Below are positions 32,336 to 45,870 of a stretch of 64,000 nt of DNA, one piece after another. The stretch comes from VRUE01 sp963729995 (GTDB taxonomy: Bacteria > Actinomycetota > Thermoleophilia > Solirubrobacterales > 70-9), in the NCBI GenBank assembly GCA_963729995.1, contig CAVSPF010000003.1, positions 1 to 64,000 on the forward strand, given 5' to 3'. A program made the position numbers and the translations under genes. The notes beneath the pieces are model-generated. The model was not told the DNA's origin. It saw only the letters and a program-made list of their open reading frames with translations, and searched no databases. Within the stretch, counting starts at the first letter, position 1, and each line of letters starts with the position of its first letter.

Positions 32336-32860
32336 ATGTATCGCTGGTACGTGATCAACACCTACTCCGGGCACGAGAACAAGGTCAAGCACAACCTTGA
32401 GCACCGGGTACAGACGATGAGCCAGAACCGCAACGTGCGCCAGGTCGTCATCCCCACCGAACAGGTGATGGAGGTCAACAAAGAAGGCCAGAAAGAATCG
32501 AAGGAGAAACGGACGATGCCCGGCTACGTCCTGGTCAACATGGAGCTGACCGACGATGCCTGGGTGCTGGTCAAGAACACCCCCGGGGTGACGGGCTTCG
32601 TTGGCGCTCGCAATAAGCCGGTGCCCCTTTCCAAAGCCGAGGTGGACCGCCTGCTGCACCGCGAGACGGCGGAGCGGCCCCGTACGCAGGCACAGTTCTC
32701 GATCGGCGAGTCGGTCAAGGTGATCTCGGGCCCGCTCTCGGACTTCTCCGGCGAGATCGCCGAGATCAACGAGGACGCCGCCAAACTCAAGGTGCTGGTC
32801 TCGATCTTCGGGCGTGAGACCCCGGTCGAGGTGGGCTACGACCAGGTGAAGAAGATCTAG
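32336..32860 (+). CDS. nusG: Transcription antitermination/termination factor NusG
   Basis: A 174-residue NusG. The NGN domain starts MYRWYVINTYSGHENKVKHNLEHR and contains MPGYVLVNMELTDDAWVLVKNTPGV. The KOW domain at the C-terminus reads SIGESVKVISGPLSDFSGEIAEI. It binds RNA polymerase and links it to Rho or ribosomal S10. ATG 32336 is supported by conservation, since only a weak AAAGG is upstream. The N-terminal acidic extension seen in some actinobacteria is missing. Confidence 0.95.
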   Translation: MYRWYVINTYSGHENKVKHNLEHRVQTMSQNRNVRQVVIPTEQVMEVNKEGQKESKEKRTMPGYVLVNMELTDDAWVLVKNTPGVTGFVGARNKPVPLSKAEVDRLLHRETAERPRTQAQFSIGESVKVISGPLSDFSGEIAEINEDAAKLKVLVSIFGRETPVEVGYDQVKKI

Positions 32861-32886
32861 CGCGGGCCGCTACCCTCCCCGATCCC

Positions 32887-33309
32887 ATGGCAAAGAAAGT
32901 CCTCACACTCATCAAGCTGCAGATCCAGGCCGGCAATGCCAATCCGGCGCCGCCCGTCGGCCCGGCGCTGGGCCAGCACGGCGTCGCCATCATGGACTTC
33001 TGCAAAGCGTTCAACGCGCAGACCCAGAGCGAGGGCGGGACGATCATCCCGGTTGAAATCACCGTCTATGAGGACCGCTCCTTCAGCTTCATCACCAAGA
33101 CGCCGCCCGCCGCGATCCTGATCAAGGAGGCGGCCGGGATCCCGAAGGGCTCCGGTGAGCCCCACATCAACAAGGTGGCGACGATCTCGATGGATCAGGT
33201 TCGCCAGATCGCCGAACGGAAGATGCCCGACCTCAACGCGAATGACCTGGACGCGGCGTCCAAGATCATCGCCGGCACCGCCCGCTCGATGGGCGTGGAC
33301 GTCAAATAG
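32887..33309 (+). CDS. rplK: 50S ribosomal protein L11
   Basis: A 140-residue protein of the GTPase-associated centre. The N-terminal domain has LQIQAGNANPAPPVGPALGQHG; the rRNA-binding C-terminal domain includes the KTPPAAILIKEAAG loop and RQIAERKMPDLNA. TACCCT lies 10 bp before the ATG, a possible internal leaderless promoter. Followed after 2 bp by rplA. Confidence 0.96.
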   Translation: MAKKVLTLIKLQIQAGNANPAPPVGPALGQHGVAIMDFCKAFNAQTQSEGGTIIPVEITVYEDRSFSFITKTPPAAILIKEAAGIPKGSGEPHINKVATISMDQVRQIAERKMPDLNANDLDAASKIIAGTARSMGVDVK

Positions 33310-33311
33310 AC

Positions 33312-34058
33312 ATGGCCCACGGCAAGCGTTACCGCAACGAATACGAGAAGATCGAGCGCTCACGGGCCTACCCGCCCGCCGAGGCGATCGCGCTGATCAA
33401 GGAGATCGGGAACGTCGGGTTCGACGAGACAGTCGAGCTGCACGTGCGGCTCGGTGTGAACGTCCGCCACGCCGAGGAGCAGTTGCGTGGCACCCTCGCC
33501 TTGCCGCACGGGCTGGGCAGGGACGTGAAGATCGCCGTCTTCGCCCAGGGCCAGCAGGCCCGCGACGCCGAAGCGGCGGGGGCGGACTTCGTCGGCGCCG
33601 ACGACCTCGCGAAGCGGGTCGAGGAGGGCTGGACCGACTTCGACGTGGCGATCGCGACGCCGGACATGATGCCGACCGTCGGCAAGCTCGGCCGCGTGCT
33701 CGGCCCGCAGGGGAAGATGCCGAACCCGAAGGTCGGCACGGTCACGGCCGACATCGAGAAGGCCGTCACCGAGTCGAAGGCGGGGAAGGTCGAGTACAGG
33801 ACCGACCGGCAGGCGATCGTCCACCTGGCGATCGGGAAGGCGAGCTTCGAGGAGCCGAAGCTGCTCGACAACTACAGGGTGGTGATGGAGGAGATCATGC
33901 GCGCCAAGCCGGCGTCGGCCAAGGGCCGCTACATCCTCTCGGTCACGCTGGCGACCACGATGGGCCCTGGCATCAAGGTCGACCCGTCGAAGACCGGTGA
34001 GCGGGAGCTCGCCGGTGCCGCGGCGCCCCAGGCCGCAGGGGAGCCGGCTACCGCCTAA
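33312..34058 (+). CDS. rplA: 50S ribosomal protein L1
   Basis: A 248-residue L1. Domain I/II signatures: EAIALIKEIGNVGFDETVELHVRLGV, LPHGLGRDVKIAVFAQG and LGRVLGPQGKMPNPKVGTVT, the most conserved loop. The C-terminal ~18 residues (GAAAPQAAGEPATA) are an extra low-complexity tail. In many bacteria it represses its own operon by binding the rplK leader; no such site was searched for here. Confidence 0.96.
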   Translation: MAHGKRYRNEYEKIERSRAYPPAEAIALIKEIGNVGFDETVELHVRLGVNVRHAEEQLRGTLALPHGLGRDVKIAVFAQGQQARDAEAAGADFVGADDLAKRVEEGWTDFDVAIATPDMMPTVGKLGRVLGPQGKMPNPKVGTVTADIEKAVTESKAGKVEYRTDRQAIVHLAIGKASFEEPKLLDNYRVVMEEIMRAKPASAKGRYILSVTLATTMGPGIKVDPSKTGERELAGAAAPQAAGEPATA

Positions 34059-34126
34059 ACTGCGTCGCCGCACGCCCGAGACCATCGGCGGGGCCCCCTG
34101 GCCCAGAAGCCCGGTGCAGGTGAACT
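34059..34126 (+). promoter_or_regulatory. Candidate ribosomal L10 leader
   Basis: The gap between rplA and rplJ contains CGCCCGAGACCATCGGCGGGGCC, then GGCCCAGAAGCCCGGTGCAGGTG directly before the ATG, similar in composition and order to the L10 autoregulatory leader of actinobacteria. The structure was not folded, so this is tentative. Confidence 0.45.
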
Positions 34127-34849
34127 ATGAACCGAGACCAGAAGGCAGCCACAATCGAGACGATCGCCGCCCAGATCGAGGGCGCCGATGCGATCTTCGC
34201 GGTTGACTATCGCGGCATCAGCGTCCCGCAGGCGGCGGAGTTGCGCGGCAGGCTGCGCGAGGCCGACGCCAGCTTCCGGGTCGTGAAGAACAGGCTCACC
34301 AAGCTGGCCGCGAAGAAGGCCGGCGAGGAGCGCCTAGGGGAGTGGCTCGAAGGGCCGACGGCGCTGACCTTCGTCCGCGGCGACACCGCGCTGGCGGCGA
34401 AGGCGATCGCGACCTTCAGCCGCGAGCACAACGTCCTCACCTTCAAGGGCGGCTTCATGGAGGACCTCAGCCTCGACGCCGAGAAGTTCGGCTTGATTGC
34501 CCGCCTGCCCTCGCGCGACGTCCTCAACGGACAGTTCGCGGCGATGGTGGCGACGCCCGTCACGGGCCTCGTGCGGGGGCTCAACGCGATGATCCAGGGT
34601 CTCGCCATCCAGCTTGCGCAGATCGCCGAGCAGGGCCTCGTCTCAGGCGAGTCGGTCGCGGGTCCTGTCGCGGAGGGCGACGACGATGAGACTGCAGAAG
34701 CCGGGGACACGAGCGAGGAGGCGTCGCAATCCGATTCTTCGCCTCCGAGCGATGAAGGCCCGGAAGCTGAGCAGGGCCAAGCTGACGCGCCGGCGGCTGA
34801 AGCGGAGCTGAGTACGCCGGCGGAATCTGACCAAAAGGAAGAGGAGTAG
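34127..34849 (+). CDS. rplJ: 50S ribosomal protein L10, with acidic C-terminal tail
   Basis: A 240-residue L10, the stalk base that carries L7/L12 dimers. Residues 1-170 are typical: AIFAVDYRGISVPQAAELRGRLRE, RVVKNRLTKLA and GGFMEDLSLDAEKFGLIARLPSR. After the L12-binding helix (~150-185) an unusual ~65-residue acidic Ser/Glu/Ala tail follows. It contains GCGGGTCCTGTCGC, a 14-bp match to the repeat found in rpsQ and rpsE. TAG is immediately followed by the rplL ATG. Confidence 0.95.
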   Translation: MNRDQKAATIETIAAQIEGADAIFAVDYRGISVPQAAELRGRLREADASFRVVKNRLTKLAAKKAGEERLGEWLEGPTALTFVRGDTALAAKAIATFSREHNVLTFKGGFMEDLSLDAEKFGLIARLPSRDVLNGQFAAMVATPVTGLVRGLNAMIQGLAIQLAQIAEQGLVSGESVAGPVAEGDDDETAEAGDTSEEASQSDSSPPSDEGPEAEQGQADAPAAEAELSTPAESDQKEEE

Positions 34850-35242
34850 ATGGCAACCAAGATTTCGACAGAGGACTGGATCGAGGAGCTGAAGGGCATC
34901 TCGGTCCTTGAGCTCTCCGAGCGGATCAAAGCGCTCGAGGAGGAGTTCGGCGTTTCCGCGACCGCTGTCGCCGCCGCGGCGCCGGCGGCTGCGGGTGCGA
35001 CGGCGGGCGATGGTGGCGGCGAGGAAGAGGCGGCGACGGTCGACGTGGTCCTGACCGAGATCGGTGGCCAGAAGGTCCCCGTGATCAAGGTCGTGCGCGC
35101 CGCAACCGGTCTCGGCCTGAAAGAGGCCAAGGCGCTCGTCGACGAGGCGCCGAAAGCGATCAAAGAGGGCGTCGATCGCGAGGAGGGCGAGAAGATCAAA
35201 GGCGAACTGGAGGAGGCTGGCGCCACCGTCGAGCTGAAATAG
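34850..35242 (+). CDS. rplL: 50S ribosomal protein L7/L12
   Basis: A 130-residue stalk protein. N-terminal dimerisation part ELKGISVLELSERIKALEEEFGV, Ala-rich hinge, then the C-terminal factor-binding domain (VLTEIGGQKVPVIKVVR, GLGLKEAKALVDEAPKAIKEG). Start directly after the rplJ stop, so coupled translation is likely. A 135-bp gap follows before rpoB. Confidence 0.97.
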   Translation: MATKISTEDWIEELKGISVLELSERIKALEEEFGVSATAVAAAAPAAAGATAGDGGGEEEAATVDVVLTEIGGQKVPVIKVVRAATGLGLKEAKALVDEAPKAIKEGVDREEGEKIKGELEEAGATVELK

Positions 35243-35377
35243 CCCCTCGGTTGTCGCGGCCTGCCTGCAGCCCGCCTGCGCCGTGTGTTATTTTCTGCGG
35301 TCGCGCGCCTGTTGTCTGCCCCTGCCCATATCTGCGCTGTATCCACGTCCCTCTGACCGTCTGAGGAGTCGCCGACT

Positions 35378-38300
35378 TTGGCACGTTCGAACGCTGCCCC
35401 CGTAACCCGCAGGAGTTTCTCTCGACTTAAGAACCCTCTCGAAGTCCCCCATCTGATCGACATCCAGCGTCGCTCTTTCGAAGAGTTGACGGATCCGAAG
35501 CACGGTGGGCTCCGAGAGACCATCAACGACGTCTCCCCGATTGAGGACTACACGGGGCACCTGGCGATCGTCTTTGGCGATTTCAAGTTCGAGGACCCGC
35601 CCCACTCGATCGAGGAGTGTCGCGAGAAGGACATGACGTACTCGCGGCCGCTGACCGCGACCGTCGCCTTCCAGAACAAAGAGACTGGGGAGATCCGCGA
35701 GCAGGCTGTCTTCATGGGGGATTTCCCGTGGATGACCGACCGTGGGACCTTCATCATCAACGGCACCGAGCGCGTCGTCGTCACCCAGCTGGTCCGCTCA
35801 CCGGGCGCCTACGTGATGGCGCCGAAGGATCCGGAGAAGCAGGTCTTCATCGCCAACCTGATGCCGGCTCGCGGCTCGTGGCTGGAGCTCGAAATCGACA
35901 AAAAGGGGCGTGTCTACGTCCGCATCGACCGCAAGCGCAAACTGCCTGTGACCGTGCTGCTGCGAGCGATGGGCTATGTCGAGGACGAGCAGCTTCTATC
36001 GATGTTCGACAACTCGGTCTACATCCGGCACACGATCGAGTCCGACACCGAGGCGACGACGACCGAAGAGGGCGCCCTGATCGAGCTGTTCAAAAAGCAG
36101 CGTCCCGGCGAGCCGCCCTCGGTGGACGCCGCGCGCAACCTGCTGGAGCAGCTGTTCTTCGATTCGAAGCGCTACGACCTGACTCGGGTCGGGCGCTACA
36201 AGCTGAACGCGCGCCTCGACCTCGACATCGACCTCGACAACCGGGTCCTCACCCACGACGACATCATCGCCCTGATCAAGGAGCTGGTCAGCCTGCCGAG
36301 GCTGCTCGGCGTCCCCGAGGACGTCGACGAGGAGAACCCGATCAAGGACTACGCGGCGGAGGCGATCACCTACCCGCGCGAGCCCATCAACGAGCACCTC
36401 GACGAGTACGAGCATTTCGGCAACCGCCGCCTGCGCACGGTCGGCGAGCTGATCCAGGAGGCGTTCCGGATCGGCCTCTACCGGATGGAGCGCGTGGTGC
36501 GCGAGCGGCTGACGACCGAAGACGCCGACGCGATCACCCCGCAGACGATCATCAACATCCGTCCCGTCGTGGCGGCACAGAAGGAGTTCTTCGGTTCCTC
36601 GCAGCTCTCGCAGTTCATGGACCAGACGAACTCGCTGGCGGGGCTCACCCACCGGCGGCGGCTTTCGGCCCTCGGCGCCGGCGGCCTGACCCGCGAGCGA
36701 GCCCCGATCGAGGTTCGCGACGTCCACCCGACCCACTACGGCCGGATGTGTCCGATCGAGACTCCGGAGGGCCCGAACATCGGCCTGATCGGCTCACTCT
36801 CCTCCTACGCGCAGGTCTCCGAGCACGGCTTCGTCACCACCCCCTACCGGGTGGTCAAGGACGGTGTCGTGACCGACGAGATCGTCCATGTGGACGCGAC
36901 CCAAGAGGAAGAGAAGATCATCGCCCAGGCCAACGCCGAGGTCGACCCGAAGACGAACAGGCTGAAGGGACCGCAGGTGATGGTCAGGGCCTCCGACCAG
37001 GAGTACACGACGGCGGCGCCCAAAGAGGTCGACCTGATGGACGTCTCGCCGACCCAGATCTGGTCGGTGGCGACGGCGCTGATCCCGTTCCTCGAGCACG
37101 ACGACGCAAACCGGGCCCTGATGGGCTCCAACATGCAGCGCCAGGCGGTGCCGTTGCTGAAGCCCGAGCCGCCACTGATCGGTACCGGCATGGAGCGTCG
37201 GGCCGCGGTCGACACCGGCGACGTCGTCTTGGCCACCAGCGCCGGGGAGGTTTCCCACGTCGACTCCGAGCGGATCGTCGTCACGCAGGGCTCGAAGAAA
37301 GACGAGTACCAGCTCCACAAGTTCATGCGCTCCAACCAGGGGACGCTGATCCACCAACGGCCGATCGTCAGCACCGGCCAGACGGTGAAGGAGGGGGACG
37401 TGCTCGCCGACGGCTCCTCTACGGCCGGCGGCGAGATTGCGCTGGGCAAGAACTGCCTGGTCGCGTTCATGTCCTGGGAGGGCTACAACTTCGAGGACGC
37501 GATCATCCTCTCCGAGCGCCTGGTCAAGGACGACGAGCTGACCTCGATCCACATCGAGGAGTACGAGATCGACGCCCGCACGACCAAGCTCGGCGACGAG
37601 GAGATCACGCGGGACATCCCCAACCGCTCCGAGGAGAGCCTGCGCAACCTCGACGAGCGCGGCATCGTCCGGGTCGGGGCCGAGGTCGTCTCCGGCGATC
37701 TGCTGGTCGGCAAGGTGACGCCGAAGGGCGAGACCGAGCTGACGGCCGAGGAGAAGCTGATTCGCGCGATCTTCAAGGAGAAGGCGCGCGAGGTGCGGGA
37801 CACCTCGCTGAAAGTCCCGCACGGTGAGGGTGGCGTCGTGATCGACGTGCTCACCTTCAGCCGCGACGCCGGTGACGACCTGCCGCCCGGCGTCAACGAC
37901 CTGGTCCGCGTCTACGTTGCGACCAAGCGCAAGATCGCCGAGGGGGACAAGCTCGCCGGCCGCCACGGGAACAAGGGTGTGATCTCCAAGATCGTGCCCG
38001 AAGAGGACATGCCCCACCTCGACGACGGCACGCCGGTCGACGTGATCCTCAACCCGCTCGGCGTGCCGAGCCGGATGAACATCGGCCAGGTCCTCGAGAC
38101 CCACCTCGGCTGGGTCGCGGGCAACGGCTGGTACGACGACGGCTCAGAGGCCTACGAGCAGGCGCACTCCGCCAGCGGCGACGGTCGCGTCTACGTGGCG
38201 ACGCCGGTTTTCGACGGGGCCACGGTCCCGGACGTCGATGAAGCGCTGTGCCGGTGGTCGGAGGAGAACGCGGACCGCGGCATCGACCTGGGCATCGACG

Positions 38301-38943
38301 AGAGCGAGCCGCTCGGGGCGCGCTGCGTCGGCGCCGTGCAGCTCTACAACGGCCGCACCGGCGAGCCCTACGAGGGCAAGGTCACCGTCGGCTACATGTA
38401 CATCCTCAAGCTGCTGCACCTCGTCGACGACAAGATCCACGCTCGCTCCACCGGCCCCTACTCGCTGGTCACCCAGCAGCCGCTGGGTGGCAAGGCGCAG
38501 TTCGGTGGGCAGCGCTTCGGCGAGATGGAGGTCTGGGCCCTGGAGGCCTACGGCGCCGCCTACACGCTGCAGGAGATGCTCACGGTCAAGTCCGACGACA
38601 CGGTTGGGCGGGTCAAGGCATACGAGGCGATCGTCAAGGGCGAGAACATCCCCGAGCCCTCGATCCCGGAGTCGTTCAAGGTCCTGCTGAAGGAGATCCA
38701 GAGCCTCTCACTGGACGCCAACATCGTCTCCGAAGGGGGCGAAGTGGAGATCTCCGAAGAGGACGACGACCTGCTGAAAGCGGCCGAGGAGCTGGGCATG
38801 GACCTGACCGGCGTCCGCGCCGACGCCTCCAACGGCGCCGCCGACGAGAAGGAGGAGCAGGTCGTGCAGGAAGGCGAAGGTGGGACCGACGGTGGTGGGG
38901 TCGAGGCTGAGGCCGAGGCCGAAGAGACGAAGGTGGAGGACTG

Positions 38944-38944
<1 letters not shown>
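35378..38944 (+). CDS. rpoB: RNA polymerase subunit beta
   Basis: An 1188-residue beta subunit. Start TTG 35378 with GAGGAG 10 bp upstream, set by the conserved N-terminal FSRLKNPLEVPHLID. The rifampicin region at about residues 405-440 reads SSQLSQFMDQTNSLAG and THRRRLSALG; the Asp, His and Ser that confer resistance when changed are the wild-type residues. Further anchors are GRMCPIETPEGPNIGLIGSL and GRHGNKGVISKI. The last ~35 residues are an acidic, Glu/Gly-rich tail, not part of the core. The stop overlaps the rpoC start (TGATG). Confidence 0.98.
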
Positions 38945-42987
<4,043 letters not shown>

Positions 42988-43117
42988 GGGGCGGGGAGGG
43001 GGTGCCCCTCCTGCTTGCTGGGTTTTTCGCCTTTGAGTTGGTCGTCTCTCGCCAAGTGGTCTGTGCGAAAAACAGGACGCCGCTGCGCTGGAGTGGCACC
43101 CCCTCCCCTCCCCTCCT
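42988..43117. repeat. MITE-like hairpin repeat, copy 1
   Basis: Starts at the base after the rpoC stop. Terminal GAGGGGGTGCC / GGCACCCCCTC and an inner GGGTTTTTCGC / GCGAAAAACAG can pair, so most of the 130 bp folds into one hairpin. Homologous to the copy at 44518-44640 and shares the internal GTTTTTCGC and ACAGGACGCCGCTG segments. It may double as the rpoC terminator. Confidence 0.75.
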
Positions 43118-43196
43118 CACGGTCGTTGCCGGTTGAGCTGGACTCTTGCTTTGGCAAGCCGGCCGGGCCGCGGTTGGGCTTGAGTAGATTCCCTGC

Positions 43197-44516
43197 GTGA
43201 GCAGCGAGAAGGTCTGTGTCATTGGGGCTGGGTCGTCGGGGATTGCGGCCTGCCAGGTCTTGGACGCGCGGGGGATTGCGTTCGATTGCTTCGAGAAGGG
43301 GTCGGAGGTCGGAGGGAACTGGCGCTTTGAAAACGACAACGGAATGTCGTCGGCCTACCGCTCGCTGCACATCAACACGTCGCGGAGGTTGATGTCCTAC
43401 CGGACCTTCCCGATGCCGGAGGACTATCCGGACTACCCGAATCACTTCCAGATCGCCGCCTACTTCGACGCCTACGTCGACCACTTCGGCTTCAGGGACA
43501 GGATCCGGTTCCGCACCGAGGTGGTCAGCGTCGAGCTTGCGGACGGTGAGTGGGAGGTGGTGGTCGAGGACGCCGGCGGCGGGCGCGAGACGCACCGCTA
43601 CCGGGCCGTGCTGGTCGCCAACGGGCACCACTGGGACCCGCGCTGGCCCGAACCGCCGTTTCCAGGGGTGGACGACTTCGAGGGTGAGCAGATGCACGCC
43701 CACCACTACCGGGAGCCCGACGCGCTGCGCGGCAGGCGGGTGCTGGTGCTGGGCTTCGGCAACTCGGCGACCGACATCGCCGTCGAGTCGTCGCGGATCG
43801 CCGGCGCGACCTTCCTGGCGATGCGTCGCGGCGCCTACGTATTGCCCAAGTACCTCAACGGCAAGCCAACCGACGAAGCAGCCTCGCCGGTGCTGACGCG
43901 GCTGCCGCTCTCCGTCCAGCGCTTCTTGATGTCCCGCATGCTGGGCCTTGCGGTCGGAGACATGACCGCCTACGGGCTGCCCGAGCCCGATCACAAGCTG
44001 TTCGAGGCTCATCCGACCATCTCAGCCGAGTTGCTCTCGCGCCTCGGCCACGGCGACATCGCGGTGAAGCCGAACATCGATCGCTTCGCGGGGGCCCGCA
44101 CCGTCCGCTTCGTCGACGGCAGCGAGGAGGAGATCGACCTCGTCGTCTACTGCACGGGTTACAAGGTGACCTTTCCCTTCCTTCGCCCGGATCTGGTCTC
44201 GGCCCGAGACAACCGCCTGAGGCTCTACCGCCTGGTCGCGTCGATCGAGCATCCGGGTCTCTACTTCATCGGCTTCGTCCAGCCGCTGGGGGCGATCATG
44301 CCGATTGCCGAGGCGCAGTCCGAATGGGTCGGGGACCTGCTGGAGGGACGGGGGGCCCTGCCTTCAGCAGCTGAGATGGAGGCCGAGATCGACGGCCACG
44401 AGCGCAGGATGCAGAGGCGCTACATCGCCTCTAAGCGTCACACGATCCAGGTTGACTTCCATCCCTACCTGCGCGCGATCCGCCGCGAGCGAAAGCGGGC
44501 TCTGCAGCGGGTCTGA
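43197..44516 (+). CDS. Flavin-containing monooxygenase (FMO type)
   Basis: A 439-residue class B flavoprotein monooxygenase. FAD motif GAGSSGIAACQVL near residue 10, the NADPH motif VLGFGNSATDIAVE near 183, and the FMO identifying sequence FEGEQMHAHHYREP (FxGxxxHxxxY). Such enzymes oxygenate soft nucleophiles in small molecules; the substrate cannot be told. GTG 43197 follows TAGATT by 6 bp, so leaderless initiation is probable. It is bracketed by two copies of the hairpin repeat, with the second starting two bases after its stop. Confidence 0.88.
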   Translation: MSSEKVCVIGAGSSGIAACQVLDARGIAFDCFEKGSEVGGNWRFENDNGMSSAYRSLHINTSRRLMSYRTFPMPEDYPDYPNHFQIAAYFDAYVDHFGFRDRIRFRTEVVSVELADGEWEVVVEDAGGGRETHRYRAVLVANGHHWDPRWPEPPFPGVDDFEGEQMHAHHYREPDALRGRRVLVLGFGNSATDIAVESSRIAGATFLAMRRGAYVLPKYLNGKPTDEAASPVLTRLPLSVQRFLMSRMLGLAVGDMTAYGLPEPDHKLFEAHPTISAELLSRLGHGDIAVKPNIDRFAGARTVRFVDGSEEEIDLVVYCTGYKVTFPFLRPDLVSARDNRLRLYRLVASIEHPGLYFIGFVQPLGAIMPIAEAQSEWVGDLLEGRGALPSAAEMEAEIDGHERRMQRRYIASKRHTIQVDFHPYLRAIRRERKRALQRV

Positions 44517-44859
44517 GAGAAGGGGAGGGGATGCCCCTCCTGGTTGCTGGGTTTTTCGCCCGCTGAGCCGGTTGCACTCGCGGAGTGGGTGGGCGAAAAA
44601 CAGGACGCCGCTGCCCAGGAGGGGCATCCCCTCCCCTTCTAACGGTGCCGCCGCACGGATCATGCTGGGGGCCGCGGGGGCGCAGCGGCTGGGGGCGCGG
44701 GCGCTTGAAGCCGTCGTCGGAGTCCTCGGCGGCGGCGTCGGCCTCGGGCGGGCGACTGGCCCACCAGACGAGCCAGAGGGCGCCGAAGACGGGGATCTTC
44801 AGCACGACCAGGAGAAAGAAGATGGGCAGCCACCCCTCCACTGCGATCAGTCTAGACAT
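44431..44859 (-). CDS. Small membrane protein whose C-terminus runs through the hairpin repeat
   Basis: A 142-residue ORF from ATG 44859. Residues 1-36 carry one membrane segment (GWLPIFFLLVVLKIPVFGALWLVWW), followed by the acidic EADAAAEDSDDGFKRPRPQPL. From about 44640 the frame passes through the hairpin repeat and into the antisense of the monooxygenase end before reaching a stop at 44431. The original C-terminus was probably shorter. The repeat insertion therefore seems to have replaced the true stop. Function unknown. Confidence 0.45.
   Translation of the reverse strand: MSRLIAVEGWLPIFFLLVVLKIPVFGALWLVWWASRPPEADAAAEDSDDGFKRPRPQPLRPRGPQHDPCGGTVRRGGDAPPGQRRPVFRPPTPRVQPAQRAKNPATRRGIPSPSLRPAAEPAFARGGSRAGRDGSQPGSCDA
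44518..44640. repeat. MITE-like hairpin repeat, copy 2
   Basis: Perfect 26-bp inverted repeat at the ends (44518-44543 and 44615-44640, starting AGAAGGGGAGGGG). The inner GTTTTTCGCCC / GGGCGAAAAAC pair adds 11 bp more. The overall fold is one long hairpin of about 120 nt. Same internal sequence as copy 1, with differing arms. Confidence 0.85.
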
Positions 44860-44909
44860 ACCCAACCGCCCACGTCGGAAATCGTTCCTCGACTCCCGCC
44901 GACGACTGG

Positions 44910-45386
44910 TTAGAGGCTGCGGGCCCAGGCGGCAAGCGCCTCGGTTTGGGCCTCCTCGAGGCCACGGTGGGACTCGGTTTGGACCAGCAACGTCGGCTCG
45001 GCGCGGGCCTCCGCCCACTCATGGCAGCTCTCGTCGAAGCTGTCGTCGACCCAGGCCAGCGCCCTTCCCGTCCCGTAGGCGTCCAGGGGGGCCAGCTTCC
45101 AGTGGGCCGAGCCGAAGCGGGCGGCGCCGTCGAAGCTGAGGTGAGGAAGCTCTGGCAGGCCGAGAATGCGAGGGAGGTAGTAGTTGGCTTTGTCCTCCCA
45201 GCCGCTCGCCCAGACCATCTCGTAGTGCTCTGCAAGGCGCCGCAGCCGATCGCCGGCGGCGAGCGAGATGCAGTGCAGCATGCCGTCGATCAGCTCGAAC
45301 TGCGCTTCGCCCCTTTGCGGCGGATCGTCAAACCCGAAGAGACTGATCACGCCATCGATGTCGACGGCAAGGATCGGCCGGCTCAT
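44910..45386 (-). CDS. HAD-like hydrolase domain protein
   Basis: A 158-residue protein from ATG 45386 with the motif ILAVDIDGVISLFG (nucleophile Asp and acid/base Asp). It then has MLHCISLAAGDRLRRLAEHYEMVWASGWEDKAN and a third motif LAWVDDSFDESCHEW with paired acidic residues. It resembles the swiss-army-knife-type HAD proteins of actinobacteria, with no known substrate. It ends near the small membrane gene and begins 14 bp after the rpsG stop, so it is probably the last gene of that transcript. Confidence 0.75.
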   Translation of the reverse strand: MSRPILAVDIDGVISLFGFDDPPQRGEAQFELIDGMLHCISLAAGDRLRRLAEHYEMVWASGWEDKANYYLPRILGLPELPHLSFDGAARFGSAHWKLAPLDAYGTGRALAWVDDSFDESCHEWAEARAEPTLLVQTESHRGLEEAQTEALAAWARSL

Positions 45387-45399
45387 GAAACGAGGCTGG

Positions 45400-45870
45400 C
45401 TACCAGCGATAGTGAGCGAAGGCCTTGTTGGCCTGGGCCATGCGGTAGATGTCATCCTTCCGCTTCCAGGCTCCGCCCTGCTGCTGGGTCGCGTCGAGGA
45501 TTTCACCGGCGAGTCGCTCGGACATCGAGTACTCGCGGCGGTTGCGGGCGAAATCGACCAGCCAGCGAACCGCCAGCGTGCGGGCGCGGCGGGCGGGAAC
45601 CTCGACCGGCACCTGGTAGGTGGCGCCGCCGACCCGGCGCGAGCGAACCTCCAGCACCGGTGTCAGCTGTTTGATGGCCGCCTCCAGCGTCTCGACCGGG
45701 CCCTCCTCCGAGCGCTCGCCGACGATCGCCAGCGCGTCGTAGACGAGCCGCTCGGCAAGCGACTTCTTGCCTTCGCGCATCGTCTTGTTGATCAGCTGCT
45801 GGACTAGGCGATTGCGAAACCGGGCATCCGGTTCGACCGGACGGATCTGGGCTGCGGAGCGGCGCGGCAC
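45400..45870 (-). CDS. rpsG: 30S ribosomal protein S7
   Basis: A 156-residue S7. Start GTG 45870 shares its G with the rpsL TAG. Signatures: MPRRSAAQIRPVEPDARFRN, LVQQLINKTMREGKKSLAERLVYDA and GGATYQVPVEVPARRARTLAVRWLV. The usual head protein that nucleates 16S 3'-domain assembly. Reverse strand, divergent from fusA. Confidence 0.97.
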   Translation of the reverse strand: MPRRSAAQIRPVEPDARFRNRLVQQLINKTMREGKKSLAERLVYDALAIVGERSEEGPVETLEAAIKQLTPVLEVRSRRVGGATYQVPVEVPARRARTLAVRWLVDFARNRREYSMSERLAGEILDATQQQGGAWKRKDDIYRMAQANKAFAHYRW

